Shown here in pieces: positions 8,669-17,334 of a stretch of DNA of 64,000 nt (position 1 is its first letter; each line of letters begins with the position of its first letter). The notes under the pieces are model-generated. The model saw only the letters and a program-made list of their open reading frames with translations. It was not told the DNA's origin and searched no databases. The stretch is from Actinomadura sp. WMMA1423 (lineage in GTDB: Bacteria; Actinomycetota; Actinomycetes; Streptosporangiales; Streptosporangiaceae), in the NCBI RefSeq assembly GCF_006547145.1, contig NZ_CP041244.1:1240001-1304000 (forward strand), given 5' to 3'. The position numbers and the translations under genes were made by a program.

Positions 8669-8689
8669 CCTTCCCACTGGTTGGGAAGG
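8669..8689. promoter_or_regulatory. Putative IclR operator 1, FAD dehydrogenase/iclR
   Basis: Perfect 8-bp arms CCTTCCCA/TGGGAAGG around CTGGT; core TTCCC-N7-GGGAA. Confidence 0.65.
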
Positions 8690-8740
8690 AGGGCCCTCGC
8701 CCGCCGCCGCCCTTGCTCGATCAGACGGGGAGTGGAATCC

Positions 8741-8757
8741 CTCCCGTAGAGCGGGAG
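8741..8757. promoter_or_regulatory. Putative IclR operator 2, FAD dehydrogenase/iclR
   Basis: CTCCC-GTAGAGC-GGGAG, 75 bases before the iclR start; fits autoregulation. Confidence 0.6.
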
Positions 8758-8832
8758 ACGCACCAGCCCCCGTCTCATCCGATCTGGTCGCATGTCGCTC
8801 AGATCACATCTTGCTGAGCAGGACGGAATCGC

Positions 8833-9687
8833 ATGACCAAAGGCTCGGACGGTACTCCGGTCTCGATGATCGAGCGGGTCGTGCGGGTGCTCGACACGTT
8901 CGACGGGGCCACCCGGCTCTCGTTGGCCCAGGTGGTCCAGCGCAGCGGACTGCCGCGCTCCTCCACGCACCGCATCCTGGACCAGCTCGTCGCGGTCCGC
9001 TGGCTGTCCCGGGAGGGCAACGACTACCGGCTCGGCATCCGCATGCTGGAACTGGGCTCCCTGGCCCTCCGGCAGGACGCCCTGCACGACGCCGCGCTGC
9101 CCGTGATGCGCCGGCTGCACGCCACCACCCGGCAGGTCGTCCACCTCGCCGTGCTCGACCGCACGGACATCGTGTACCTGGAGAAGATCGGCGATCCCCC
9201 GCACATGGACCTGCCGTCCCGGATCGGCGGGCGCGCGCCCGCCTACTGCACGGGCGTGGGCAAGGCGATCCTCGCCTACGCGGACGAGAGGACCGTGCAG
9301 GAGGTACTCGACGGCGGGCTGCGCGCGCGCACCCGCTTCACGATCACCGATCGCACCCGGTTCCTTCGCGAACTGCGTCAGGTGCGGGAGCGCGGCGCGG
9401 CCTTCGATCGCGAGGAGGCCGTCCAGGGCGTCGGGTGCGTCGCGGCCGCGGTGCGCGGGCCCGGCAAGGCCGTCGCGGCCCTGTCGGTGTGCGGGCCGAT
9501 CCGCCAGCTCGACCTGAACCGGCTGGCTCCCGCCGTCCAGCAGAGCGCGCTGCGGATCTGGCGGGCGGTCGGGCTCAGCGCGCCCAGGCCCGGGCGGAAC
9601 GGCGGCGGTCCGGCCGCCTCCGGCGACTGGCCCGCCGGAATGCTCGACGCCTGGGCCACCTGGCCCCGCTTGACCGACTGGTTCTGA
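8833..9687 (+). CDS. IclR-family transcriptional regulator
   Basis: 284 residues. The winged helix spans about 12-70 with PRSSTHRIL as recognition helix; the IclR effector domain follows, with IGGRAPAYCTGVGKAILA typical of the ligand pocket region. The tail LDAWATWPRLTDWF is unusual and is shared with the paralogue at 59557-60408. It probably binds a steroid intermediate and controls the CTCCC-N7-GGGAG sites, two of which lie just upstream and two just downstream. Start ATG at 8833; the ribosome site is weak (CAGGA). Divergent from the FAD dehydrogenase. Regulon assignment is inference from site placement. Confidence 0.9.
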   Translation: MTKGSDGTPVSMIERVVRVLDTFDGATRLSLAQVVQRSGLPRSSTHRILDQLVAVRWLSREGNDYRLGIRMLELGSLALRQDALHDAALPVMRRLHATTRQVVHLAVLDRTDIVYLEKIGDPPHMDLPSRIGGRAPAYCTGVGKAILAYADERTVQEVLDGGLRARTRFTITDRTRFLRELRQVRERGAAFDREEAVQGVGCVAAAVRGPGKAVAALSVCGPIRQLDLNRLAPAVQQSALRIWRAVGLSAPRPGRNGGGPAASGDWPAGMLDAWATWPRLTDWF

Positions 9688-9701
9688 TCGGCCTCCGCTT
9701 C

Positions 9702-9718
9702 CTCCCTCTCAGCGGGAG
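9702..9718. promoter_or_regulatory. Putative IclR operator, ABC transporter (distal)
   Basis: CTCCC-TCTCAGC-GGGAG, just after the iclR stop and about 165 bases before the binding-protein start. Confidence 0.55.
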
Positions 9719-9773
9719 ACCTTTGCCGCCGCCCCCCACGCCTCCTCGCCTGCCACGCCACTTGGCGGGGGTG

Positions 9774-9790
9774 TGCCCGATGAACGGGAG
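9774..9790. promoter_or_regulatory. Putative IclR half-degenerate operator, ABC transporter (proximal)
   Basis: TGCCC-GATGAAC-GGGAG; right half perfect, left half one mismatch at each of two positions. Confidence 0.4.
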
Positions 9791-9882
9791 GCACCGTGTA
9801 CATGTGTTCGCCGTCACACCCAAAGTCTCCCTGCACGCAATGCCGATCAGGGCAGCGCGGGAGCGAAGGAGACCACGTCGTC

Positions 9883-11265
9883 ATGAAACTCAGCACGACA
9901 ACGAAGGCCGGAGGAGTCGTCCTCGCCTTCGCCTTGGCCGCCACCGCATGCGGATCGAGCCGATCGGGGGACTCGGTCACCGGCGCTGACGGCTCGACCC
10001 CGGCCGCCTCGGCCAAGGCGTTCGGCGACCTTCCCACTCCGTGCGGGCCGGGCTCCGCCAAGGGCGCCACCGACCAGGGCGTCACCGGCGCCGAGATCCG
10101 CATCGGATACGGCGACGACCGCGGCTTCACCTCCGCGCCGGGTCTCGGCGAGGAGAACGGCGATGCCATCGAAGCGATGATCAAGTGGTGCAACGCGCAG
10201 GGCGGCATCCTCGGGCGCAAGATCACCGGAACCCGGTACGACGCCGCGCTGACCAACGCCGCCGCGGTGATGCAGAAAGCCTGCAAGTCCGACTTCATGC
10301 TGGTCGGGCAGGGGTTCGCCTATGACGAGGCCGCCGAGCCGATCCGGGTCGGCTGCGACCTGCCCTCCGTGCCGTCCTACACCGTCGGGCCGAACGCCGG
10401 CATGGGACCCGACAAGTTCGAGCCGATGCCGTTCCCCGCCGACCGCTACAACGCCTCCGGCCTGGCCCAGACGCTGAAGCTCGTCCCCGAGTTCGGGCAG
10501 AGCCCGACGATGGTGCTCTCCGACTCGCCGCCGGTCAAGGCCGCCAGCGCCAAGGTCGCCGCGGTCCTCGGGCAGTTGGGCGTCAAGGTCAAGGACTGCG
10601 GCATCTCGATGAGCCAGAACGGCGAGGCCAACTACGTGCCGTTCGCCCAGAAGTACAAGGACTGCGGCGCTTCAGCTCTCTGGACCAGCAACGGCCCCAT
10701 CCCCAGCCAGATGGGGCTGTTCGAGGCACTCGGCAGGATCGGCGCCAAGCCGCCGAAGGTGGTCGAGTCGCAGTGGTACGGCGAGGTCGCCTCGGGGTGG
10801 AACGGCAAGTCCCACGCGGCGGACGGGCTCGTCACCTCCCTGTACTTCCAGCCCTTCGAGAACGCCGCCCAGGTTCCCGCGGTGAAGCAGTACCTCGACC
10901 TCGTCAAGGCGGACGGCAACAAGCCGGCGCTGCTGGGCATGTCCGCGACGTCCGCGTTCCTGCTCTGGGCGACCACCGCGAAGGGATGCGGCGACACCCT
11001 CACCCGCGACTGCATGGTCAAGGGCCTCTCCCAGGTGCACAAGTGGACCGGTGGCGGCCTGCACGCACCCAGCGATCCGGGAGCCAACCTGCCGAGCGAC
11101 TGCGCGCTGGTGGTCCGGCTCGACGGCGGCACGTGGAAGCAGGTGTCCCCCGAGAAGCAGGGTGAGTTCGGCTGTGACAAGAGCAAGGTCGTCGAACTCG
11201 ATCCCAAGCTCTCCGGCGTGACGCTGAACGACGACCGCCTCTCCACCCGGTTCCTCAAGAAGTAG
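9883..11265 (+). CDS. ABC transporter substrate-binding lipoprotein (LivJ/amide-urea family)
   Basis: 460 residues. Signal peptide with lipobox ending at C23 (AATAC) marks a lipoprotein on the outer face of the membrane. The rest fits the periplasmic-binding type I fold (G-x-E-x-R-I-G-Y-G-D start, cysteine-rich). It captures the solute for the permease and ATPases that follow. GAAGGAG lies 11 bases before the ATG. The family is named for branched-chain amino acids but in aromatic and steroid clusters takes other organic acids; here a steroid acid or a related growth substrate is likely from context. Two putative IclR operators lie upstream. Confidence 0.85.
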   Translation: MKLSTTTKAGGVVLAFALAATACGSSRSGDSVTGADGSTPAASAKAFGDLPTPCGPGSAKGATDQGVTGAEIRIGYGDDRGFTSAPGLGEENGDAIEAMIKWCNAQGGILGRKITGTRYDAALTNAAAVMQKACKSDFMLVGQGFAYDEAAEPIRVGCDLPSVPSYTVGPNAGMGPDKFEPMPFPADRYNASGLAQTLKLVPEFGQSPTMVLSDSPPVKAASAKVAAVLGQLGVKVKDCGISMSQNGEANYVPFAQKYKDCGASALWTSNGPIPSQMGLFEALGRIGAKPPKVVESQWYGEVASGWNGKSHAADGLVTSLYFQPFENAAQVPAVKQYLDLVKADGNKPALLGMSATSAFLLWATTAKGCGDTLTRDCMVKGLSQVHKWTGGGLHAPSDPGANLPSDCALVVRLDGGTWKQVSPEKQGEFGCDKSKVVELDPKLSGVTLNDDRLSTRFLKK

Positions 11266-11267
11266 CC

Positions 11268-13514
11268 GTGACCGCTTTCCTCACGTACACCGCGCTGGGC
11301 CTGGTGCTCGGCGCGGTGTACGCCATCGCCGCGTCGGGCCTGGTCCTGACGTACAACACCTCCGGGATCTTCAACTTCGCGCACGGCGCGCAGGCGATGA
11401 TCGGCGCGTTCACCTACTACCAGCTCGACGTGCAGTGGGGCCTTCCCGCGTGGCTCGCCCTGGTCGTCGTCCTGGGCGTGCTCGGCCCCGCGATGGGCCT
11501 GCTGCAGCACGCCCTCATCATGCGCGGGCTTCGCGACACCGAGCAGATCACCCGGATCGTGGTGACGGTCGCCGTGATGCTCGGCCTCGTCGCCCTGTCG
11601 CAGTGGCTGTGGGATCCGCAGGAGGCACGGGTTCCGGAGATGTTCTTCGGGATCGACCGCACGGTCACCGTTTTCGGTGTCGTGCTCCGCTACCACGAGG
11701 TGATCTGCCTGGTCATCGCGGCCGTCCTGGCCGTGGGCCTGCGCGCGCTGTTCGTCCGGTCGCGGCTCGGGGTGCTCATGCGGGCGACCGTCGACGACCC
11801 CGACCTGCTGAGCCTGGCCGGGCACGCCCCCGACCGGGTGTCGGCCCGCGCGTGGGCGCTCGGGTCCACCCTCGCCGTCCTGGCCGGCGTCCTCACCACG
11901 CCGGTCATCGGAGGCCCGCTGGAGGCGAACGCGCTGACCCTCCTGGTCGTCGACGCGTTCGCGGCGGCGCTCTTCGGCAGGCTGCGGAGTATCCCGCTCA
12001 CCTTCCTCGGGGCGGTGGTGCTCGGACTGATGAACAGCTACCTCGTCGCCTACGCGCCGACCGACTGGACGTGGGTGAGCAACCTGCGCCAATCACTCGC
12101 CATGGTCGTCCTGTTCGCGGTCCTGCTCGTGCTCAGGCACGACCGGCTCCGCGGCATCGCGACCCGCTCGCGGGAGCGCTACGAGGTGCCGACCGTCCGC
12201 CGTGCGGCGCTGTGGGGCGGAGTGTTCGTCCTGGCGGTCCTGGCATTCCGCCAGATCATCGACCCGTCGTCCGTGGGGCTGCTGCAGCTCGGCATCGCCT
12301 TCGCGGTCATCGCGCTCTCGCAGACGCTGCTCACCGGCTACGCGGGAGAGCTGAACCTCGCGCCACTGGCCTTCGCCGCCATCGCCACCATCGTCGCGTT
12401 CCACGCGGGGGTCCAGGGAGAGGGAGCCGACACGCGCCTGAGCATGGGCGGCCTGGTCGCCGGGGTCGCCGCGGCCGCCGTGACCGGGGCGATCGTCGCC
12501 GTTCCGGCGCTGCGGCTGCGCGGTCTCTACCTGGCACTCGCGACGCTGGCCTTCGGCGTGTTCGTCTCCGCCATGCTCCTGCGCGACATCGAGGAGCACA
12601 CCCTCTTCGGCCGGACGTTCTCGATCTTCCCGAACGGCAACCTGCTGTTCCCGCGACTCGCCATCGGGCCGGTCGACCTGGCCGACGACGACGTCTTCCT
12701 CCTCGTTTCCGCGGCCGCGTTCGCGGTTCTCGGCATCGGGCTGGTGGCGCTGCGCAACAGCGGCTACGGCCGCCGCCTCGCCGCGATGAAGGACAGCCCG
12801 GCGGCCTCCGCGATGCTCGGCCAGCGGCTGCTGTGGCTGAAGCTGTCGGTCTTCGCCACCTCGACCGCGATCGCCGGTCTCGGCGGGATCCTCATGGCCA
12901 TGGCCCTCAGGTCGGTCACGAAGGAGCACTTCATCCTCACGCTGAGCCTGTCGCTGGTGATGCTCGCCGTCGTCAGCGGCATCGGGTACGTCAGCGGCGC
13001 GCTGCTCGGCGGGCTGGTCGTCGGCGCGGGGATGACGGCACTCGTGACGCTGCTGAGCGACGCCGAGACCGCGAACCCGCAATTCGGCGGGACGCTCGGG
13101 CTCCTCGCCCATCTCGTGCCGGTCAGCGCCGCACTCGCCGGCATCGGGGTCGCACGCAACCCCAGCGGCATCCTCCACGACGTCTTCGCAGCCCATCGAC
13201 GGCTCGCGAAGGCGCCCGAGGTTCGGTACGGCGGTATCGCCGCGCAGTGCGCGCTCTACGCGCTGGCCTGGTTCGGCGTTCTCGGCACGGCGTCGTTCCT
13301 CGTCCTCAGCGCGGTCCTCTGGCTGGCCCTGCCGCGGATTGGATCGGCGCTGCGGCCGCAGACCGCCTCGGGCGGCGGACCCGCGCGGAGCGAGGTTCCG
13401 GAACTGGTCGGCATCGGCGCCGACTACCCGTCCGGCCTCGCGGACCGGCTGGACGAGCAGCTCGGCATCAACGCCCTGCGCGACAAGAAGAGGGTGCCCC
13501 ATGCCAGTGCTTGA
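11268..13514 (+). CDS. Fused LivH-LivM ABC permease
   Basis: 748 residues, GTG start two bases after the binding-protein stop. Residues about 1-290 match LivH (LGLVLGAVYAIAASGLVLTY, NFAHGAQ); about 310-650 match LivM (LTGYAGELNLA, LRLRGLYLALATLAFG). The two half-permeases, normally separate 290-350-residue proteins, are one chain. A further 100 residues form two more hydrophobic segments and a charged cytoplasmic tail. It builds the membrane channel of the transporter. It overlaps the next gene by 14 bases. No frameshift is needed; the fusion is genuine in this sequence. Confidence 0.88.
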   Translation: MTAFLTYTALGLVLGAVYAIAASGLVLTYNTSGIFNFAHGAQAMIGAFTYYQLDVQWGLPAWLALVVVLGVLGPAMGLLQHALIMRGLRDTEQITRIVVTVAVMLGLVALSQWLWDPQEARVPEMFFGIDRTVTVFGVVLRYHEVICLVIAAVLAVGLRALFVRSRLGVLMRATVDDPDLLSLAGHAPDRVSARAWALGSTLAVLAGVLTTPVIGGPLEANALTLLVVDAFAAALFGRLRSIPLTFLGAVVLGLMNSYLVAYAPTDWTWVSNLRQSLAMVVLFAVLLVLRHDRLRGIATRSRERYEVPTVRRAALWGGVFVLAVLAFRQIIDPSSVGLLQLGIAFAVIALSQTLLTGYAGELNLAPLAFAAIATIVAFHAGVQGEGADTRLSMGGLVAGVAAAAVTGAIVAVPALRLRGLYLALATLAFGVFVSAMLLRDIEEHTLFGRTFSIFPNGNLLFPRLAIGPVDLADDDVFLLVSAAAFAVLGIGLVALRNSGYGRRLAAMKDSPAASAMLGQRLLWLKLSVFATSTAIAGLGGILMAMALRSVTKEHFILTLSLSLVMLAVVSGIGYVSGALLGGLVVGAGMTALVTLLSDAETANPQFGGTLGLLAHLVPVSAALAGIGVARNPSGILHDVFAAHRRLAKAPEVRYGGIAAQCALYALAWFGVLGTASFLVLSAVLWLALPRIGSALRPQTASGGGPARSEVPELVGIGADYPSGLADRLDEQLGINALRDKKRVPHASA

Positions 13515-14232
13515 GACCCGGGGCGTGACCGTCCGGTTCGGTGGGAACACCGCGCTCTGCGACGTCGGCCTCACCATCGAGCCCGGCCAGGTGACAGGGC
13601 TCATCGGCCCCAACGGGGCGGGCAAGACGACCATGTTCAACTGCATCACGGGCATGCAGTCGGTGGCGTCAGGGAGCGTCCTGTTCGAAGGCGAGGACAT
13701 CACCCGCCTCGGGCCCGGCCGCCGCGCGCGGATGGGAATGGCGCGCACGTTCCAGCGGCTGGAGCTGTTCCTGTCGCTGAGCGTCCGCGACAACGTCCGG
13801 GTCGCCGGGGACATCATCCGGGCGAACACCCGCAAGCGGATCGACGTCGAGGCGGAGACCGACCGGATCCTGGACCTCGCCGGACTCGCCGACATCGCCG
13901 ACGAGAACGTCGCCGGCATCCCGACGGGCCGCGCGCGGGTCGTCGAGGTGGCCCGGGCGCTGATGACCCGGCCGAGGCTCCTGCTGCTCGACGAGCCCGC
14001 GTCGGGGCAGACCGAGCACGAGAGCGAGCGGTTCGCCGAGCTGCTGCGCGGGCTCGCCGGCGACGGCATCGCCGTGTGCCTGGTGGAGCACGACCTGCCG
14101 CTCGTGATGTCCCTCTGCTCCACCGTCCACGTGCTCGACCACGGAACGCTCATCGCCTCCGGGACGGCCGCGGAGGTGCGCCGGTCGCCGGAGGTCATCG
14201 CCGCCTACATCGGAACGGAGACGGCCGTATGA
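13501..14232 (+). CDS. ABC transporter ATP-binding protein (LivG type)
   Basis: 243 residues. Walker A GPNGAGKT at 36-43, Walker B LLLLDEP with the following ASGQ. The signature loop reads IPTGRAR instead of LSxGQ, a variant that I believe occurs in some LivG-like subunits. ATG at 13501 lies inside the end of the permease gene (14-base overlap), fitting translational coupling; its stop overlaps the next start (ATGA). It powers import together with the LivF-type subunit. Confidence 0.88.
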   Translation: MPVLETRGVTVRFGGNTALCDVGLTIEPGQVTGLIGPNGAGKTTMFNCITGMQSVASGSVLFEGEDITRLGPGRRARMGMARTFQRLELFLSLSVRDNVRVAGDIIRANTRKRIDVEAETDRILDLAGLADIADENVAGIPTGRARVVEVARALMTRPRLLLLDEPASGQTEHESERFAELLRGLAGDGIAVCLVEHDLPLVMSLCSTVHVLDHGTLIASGTAAEVRRSPEVIAAYIGTETAV

Positions 14233-14936
14233 CGATCCCGGACCCCGTCGTCGAACTGCGCGGCGTCCACGCGGCGTACGGCGACATCCAGGTCTTGCAC
14301 GGCATCGATCTCGCCGTGCCGGCAGGGGCGGTGGTCGCCCTCCTCGGACCGAACGGCGCCGGCAAGACGACCACGATGAAGATCGTCAGTGGGCTCCTGC
14401 GCCCCGCCTCGGGCACGCTGCACTTCTCGGGGCGCGATGTCACCGGGATCACGGCCGCGGAGGCCGCGGGGCTCGGCGTGTGCTCGATCCCGGAGGGACG
14501 GGGCGTCTTCGCCAACCTGACCGTCCGCGAGAACCTCTGGGTCGCCGCGGGCCGGCACACCTCCCTCGACGCCATGGAGGAGGTGGCCTACGCACGCTTC
14601 CCCCGCCTAGGGGAGCGCCGGAACCAGCTCGCGGGTTCCCTCTCGGGCGGCGAGCAGCAAATGCTGTCGCTCTCTCGGGCGCTCGGGAGGAATCCCGCCG
14701 TGCTCCTGCTGGACGAGCTCTCCATGGGGCTCGCCCCCCTCGTGGTCACCGAGATGTACGAGGTGGTCGCGGGGCTCGCGGCGGACGGCGTCTCGATCCT
14801 GCTGGCCGAGCAGTTCGCCCGCGTCGTCCTGCCGCTCGCGGACCTGGCCGTGCTGATGGTGAACGGGCGCGCCGTCCGCACCGGTCCTCCGGCCGAGATC
14901 GAAGAAGAACTCTCCACCACGTACCTGGGAGGATGA
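14229..14936 (+). CDS. ABC transporter ATP-binding protein (LivF type)
   Basis: 235 residues. Walker A GPNGAGKT at 40-47, canonical signature LSGGEQQ, Walker B VLLLDELS and the LAPLVV stretch typical of LivF. ATGA overlap with the LivG-type gene. Second nucleotide-binding subunit of the transporter. Confidence 0.9.
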   Translation: MTIPDPVVELRGVHAAYGDIQVLHGIDLAVPAGAVVALLGPNGAGKTTTMKIVSGLLRPASGTLHFSGRDVTGITAAEAAGLGVCSIPEGRGVFANLTVRENLWVAAGRHTSLDAMEEVAYARFPRLGERRNQLAGSLSGGEQQMLSLSRALGRNPAVLLLDELSMGLAPLVVTEMYEVVAGLAADGVSILLAEQFARVVLPLADLAVLMVNGRAVRTGPPAEIEEELSTTYLGG

Positions 14937-14937
14937 C

Positions 14938-15318
14938 ATGACCACCGAGACCCGCCGCGCCGAGTTCCACGACGCCGTCGCGGCGCACCGGCTCAAGACC
15001 GGCTCAGCGAGGTCCGACCGGCCGCTGCGCGTCGTCGGCGTCCTGCTGATGCTCGTCGGGGTCGTCGGCGCGTTCGTCGCCTACAACGCCTCGCTCTCAC
15101 AGGACGACCTGCGCGACATCGCGTCGAGCCAGGTCCTCGCGACGGCCTTCGCCACGGTCGCGATCGCGGGGGTCGGCTTCTACATCGCGGCGGCCCTCGC
15201 GCAGGTGCTCCGCCTCTGGCTGCTCCGGCAGCTCGTCGAGGGGCAGGCGCGCACCGACCAGCTCGCCGAGGCACTGCGCCCGGTCGAGCGTACGGAGGCG
15301 GCCGACGTGCGCTCGTGA
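14938..15318 (+). CDS. Small two-helix membrane protein in ABC operon
   Basis: 126 residues, starting two bases after the LivF stop with AGGA close by. Two hydrophobic helices at about 31-49 and 66-92 are flanked by a charged N-terminus and a charged, helical C-terminus. No known domain is recognised. Its place as last gene of the operon suggests an accessory subunit of the transporter or a membrane anchor, but that is inference. A strong hairpin terminator follows. Confidence 0.65.
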   Translation: MTTETRRAEFHDAVAAHRLKTGSARSDRPLRVVGVLLMLVGVVGAFVAYNASLSQDDLRDIASSQVLATAFATVAIAGVGFYIAAALAQVLRLWLLRQLVEGQARTDQLAEALRPVERTEAADVRS

Positions 15319-15326
15319 TCGCCGAA

Positions 15327-15372
15327 CCGGCCGTGCCCGCCGCTCATCGTCGCGAGCGGCGGGCACGGCCGG
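15327..15372. terminator. Bidirectional hairpin terminator, ABC operon/SDR
   Basis: 18-bp perfect arms at 15327-15344 and 15355-15372 with a 10-base loop, exactly between two convergent stop codons. Confidence 0.8.
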
Positions 15373-15376
15373 ATCG

Positions 15377-16138
15377 TCACATGTGGATGGAGCCGGCGGT
15401 GAGACCGCCGTCCGCGAGGAACTCCCCGCCGGTGCAGAAGCTGGACTCCTCACTCGCCAGATACACCATGAGGGTCGAGATCTCCTCGGGGTGCGCCAGC
15501 CGGGTGAGGGTGCTCTGGGCGCGGTCGATGTCGGCCACGCCCTGCTCGGCGGCCATCCCGGCGATCATCGGGGTCATGACGGCGCCCGGGTGCACCGAGT
15601 TCACCCGCACCCCGTGCTCGGCCAGCTCCAGTGCGGCGGACTTGGTCAGCCCGCGCAGGCCGTACTTGGAGGCGGTGTAGCCGTGCATCCCCGCAACCCC
15701 CTGCATGCCGGCCGCAGAGGACACGTTGATCACCGACGAGGGCCGTCCGGCGACCAGGGCGTCGCGTGCGGCGGACAGGCCGAGGAACGCACCGGTGAGG
15801 TTGACGTCGAGGATCCGGCGCCACTGCTGCTCGGTGTAGGCGCCCAGCGGTCCTCCGTCGAGGATGCCGGCATTGTTCACCAGCACGTTCAGCATGCCGA
15901 ACCGTTCCATGGCCGCCTGCACGGCCGCCGTCCAGTCCGCGGAGCTGGTGACGTCCAGGTGTACGTAGGCCGCGCTCTCGCCCAATGCCGCGGCCAGCCG
16001 GGCGCCCTTGCCGTCATCGATGTCGCCCAGCACGACGCGCGCGCCCTCCGCGGTGAAGGCCCGCGCGTGAGCGGCGCCCATGCCGGAGGCCGCACCGCTG
16101 ATCAGGGCCACCCGGCCGGACAGGCGTCCGTTCGTCAT
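15377..16138 (-). CDS. SDR, 3alpha/20beta-hydroxysteroid dehydrogenase type
   Basis: 253 residues. TGxxxGxG variant SGAASGMG at 14-21, NNAG at 88-91, catalytic S141, Y154, K158. GDIDDGKG after the second strand and HYAC-terminal GGLTAG resemble bacterial 3alpha(20beta)-hydroxysteroid dehydrogenases such as mycobacterial FabG3. It would interconvert a steroid hydroxyl and ketone with NAD(H). GAGGAGA ribosome site. Last of the three-gene minus-strand operon started at 18162. Confidence 0.8.
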   Translation of the reverse strand: MTNGRLSGRVALISGAASGMGAAHARAFTAEGARVVLGDIDDGKGARLAAALGESAAYVHLDVTSSADWTAAVQAAMERFGMLNVLVNNAGILDGGPLGAYTEQQWRRILDVNLTGAFLGLSAARDALVAGRPSSVINVSSAAGMQGVAGMHGYTASKYGLRGLTKSAALELAEHGVRVNSVHPGAVMTPMIAGMAAEQGVADIDRAQSTLTRLAHPEEISTLMVYLASEESSFCTGGEFLADGGLTAGSIHM

Positions 16139-16156
16139 CGTCTCTCCTCTCTGGAG

Positions 16157-17320
16157 TCAGGCCAGCACGCAGTGGGTGCCGCTGAAGATGGTCGGCATGC
16201 ACTTGTTGCAGTGGATGCACAGTGAACGGGTCCCCGGCTCGGCCTGCATGCGGTTGAGCAGGTCGGGCTCGCGCAGCAGGGCGCGGGCCATCGCCACGAA
16301 CTGGAAGCCCTCGGCCATCGCCAGGTCCATGGTCTCGCGCTGGCTGATGCCGCCCAGCAGGACCAGCGGCATCTTCACGGCCGCGCGGAACTGGCGGGCG
16401 CTCTCCAGCAGGTAGGCCTCCCGGTAGGGGTAGCTGCGGATGAACTTCCCGCCCACCAGCTGGACGCCCAGCTTCACTGGCTGGGGCATGGCGGCGGCGA
16501 ACTCCCGCAACGGCGCCTCGCCCCGGAACAGGTACATGGGGTTGAGCAGGGAGCTGCCGGCGGTCAGCTCCAGCGCGTCCAGGCCGCCGTCCTGCTCCAG
16601 CCACTGCGCCACCCGCAGGCTCTCGTCCAGCCAGAAGCCGCCGGGTACGCCGTCGTCCATGTTCAGCTTGGCCAGGATCGCGATGCGGTCCCCGACCGCG
16701 TCGCGGACGGCGCGGGCGATGCCGCGCACGACCTTGGCGCGGTTCTCCAGCGAACCGCCGTACTCGTCCCTGCGCTTGTTGATCTTCGGGCTGAGGAACG
16801 AGCTGGACAGGTAGTTGTGGCCGAAGTGGATCTCCACGGCGTCGAAGCCGGCCTCGACCGCCAGCAGTGCGGCGTCGGCGTGCGCCTTGGTGATCCGCTC
16901 GATGTCGGCCTTGCTCGCAGCGCGGAGCATCCGGAGCGCCTGCGGGTTGAAGGCGCGGGACGGGCCGAGCGCGGGCAGCCCGTTGGACTTGCCGTTGGCG
17001 ACCGGCCCCGCGTGCCCGATCTGCGCGGAGGCGGCGGCGCCCTCCGCGTGCACGGCGTCGGTGAGGCGGCGCAGGCCGGGCAGCGCCTCCGGTCGCATCC
17101 AGATCTGGTCTCGCTCGGTGCGGCCTTCGGGGGCCACGGCGCAGTAGGCGACCGTCGTCATGCCGACGCCTCCGGCGGCGTGGCGGCGGTGGAACTCGAT
17201 GAGCTCGTCGCCGACCAGCGCGTTCTTGGTCATGCCTTCGAAGGTGGCGGCCTTGATGATGCGGTTGCGCAGTTCGACCGGGCCGAGCTTGGCGGGCGCG
17301 AACACGTCCGGGGCGGTCAT
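16157..17320 (-). CDS. Old yellow enzyme-family NADH:flavin oxidoreductase
   Basis: 387 residues, one TIM barrel of the OYE family, without the extra C-terminal domains of 2,4-dienoyl-CoA reductase or BaiCD/BaiH. Visible features are RNRIIKAAT at the N-terminus, QIGHAG, HFGHNYLSSSFLSPKINKR, ENRAK, and a C-terminal CIHCNKC cysteine motif recalling the iron-sulfur binding part of the larger relatives. It reduces an activated C=C bond, probably a steroid enone. GGAG lies six bases before the ATG at 17320. Neighbours are two hydroxysteroid dehydrogenase-like SDRs, so a Delta4-reduction or its reverse in 5alpha/5beta-steroid handling is a fair guess. Confidence 0.82.
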   Translation of the reverse strand: MTAPDVFAPAKLGPVELRNRIIKAATFEGMTKNALVGDELIEFHRRHAAGGVGMTTVAYCAVAPEGRTERDQIWMRPEALPGLRRLTDAVHAEGAAASAQIGHAGPVANGKSNGLPALGPSRAFNPQALRMLRAASKADIERITKAHADAALLAVEAGFDAVEIHFGHNYLSSSFLSPKINKRRDEYGGSLENRAKVVRGIARAVRDAVGDRIAILAKLNMDDGVPGGFWLDESLRVAQWLEQDGGLDALELTAGSSLLNPMYLFRGEAPLREFAAAMPQPVKLGVQLVGGKFIRSYPYREAYLLESARQFRAAVKMPLVLLGGISQRETMDLAMAEGFQFVAMARALLREPDLLNRMQAEPGTRSLCIHCNKCMPTIFSGTHCVLA

Positions 17321-17334
17321 GTGCACTCCAAGGA

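Noticed and set aside
11435..13528. Frame of 697 codons within the permease gene
   Set aside because: Same strand, other frame; arginine- and proline-rich product without motifs, while the LivH-LivM frame is clearly genuine.
12093..14198. Frame of 701 codons on the minus strand opposite the ABC genes
   Set aside because: Opposes four well-supported genes and has shadow composition.
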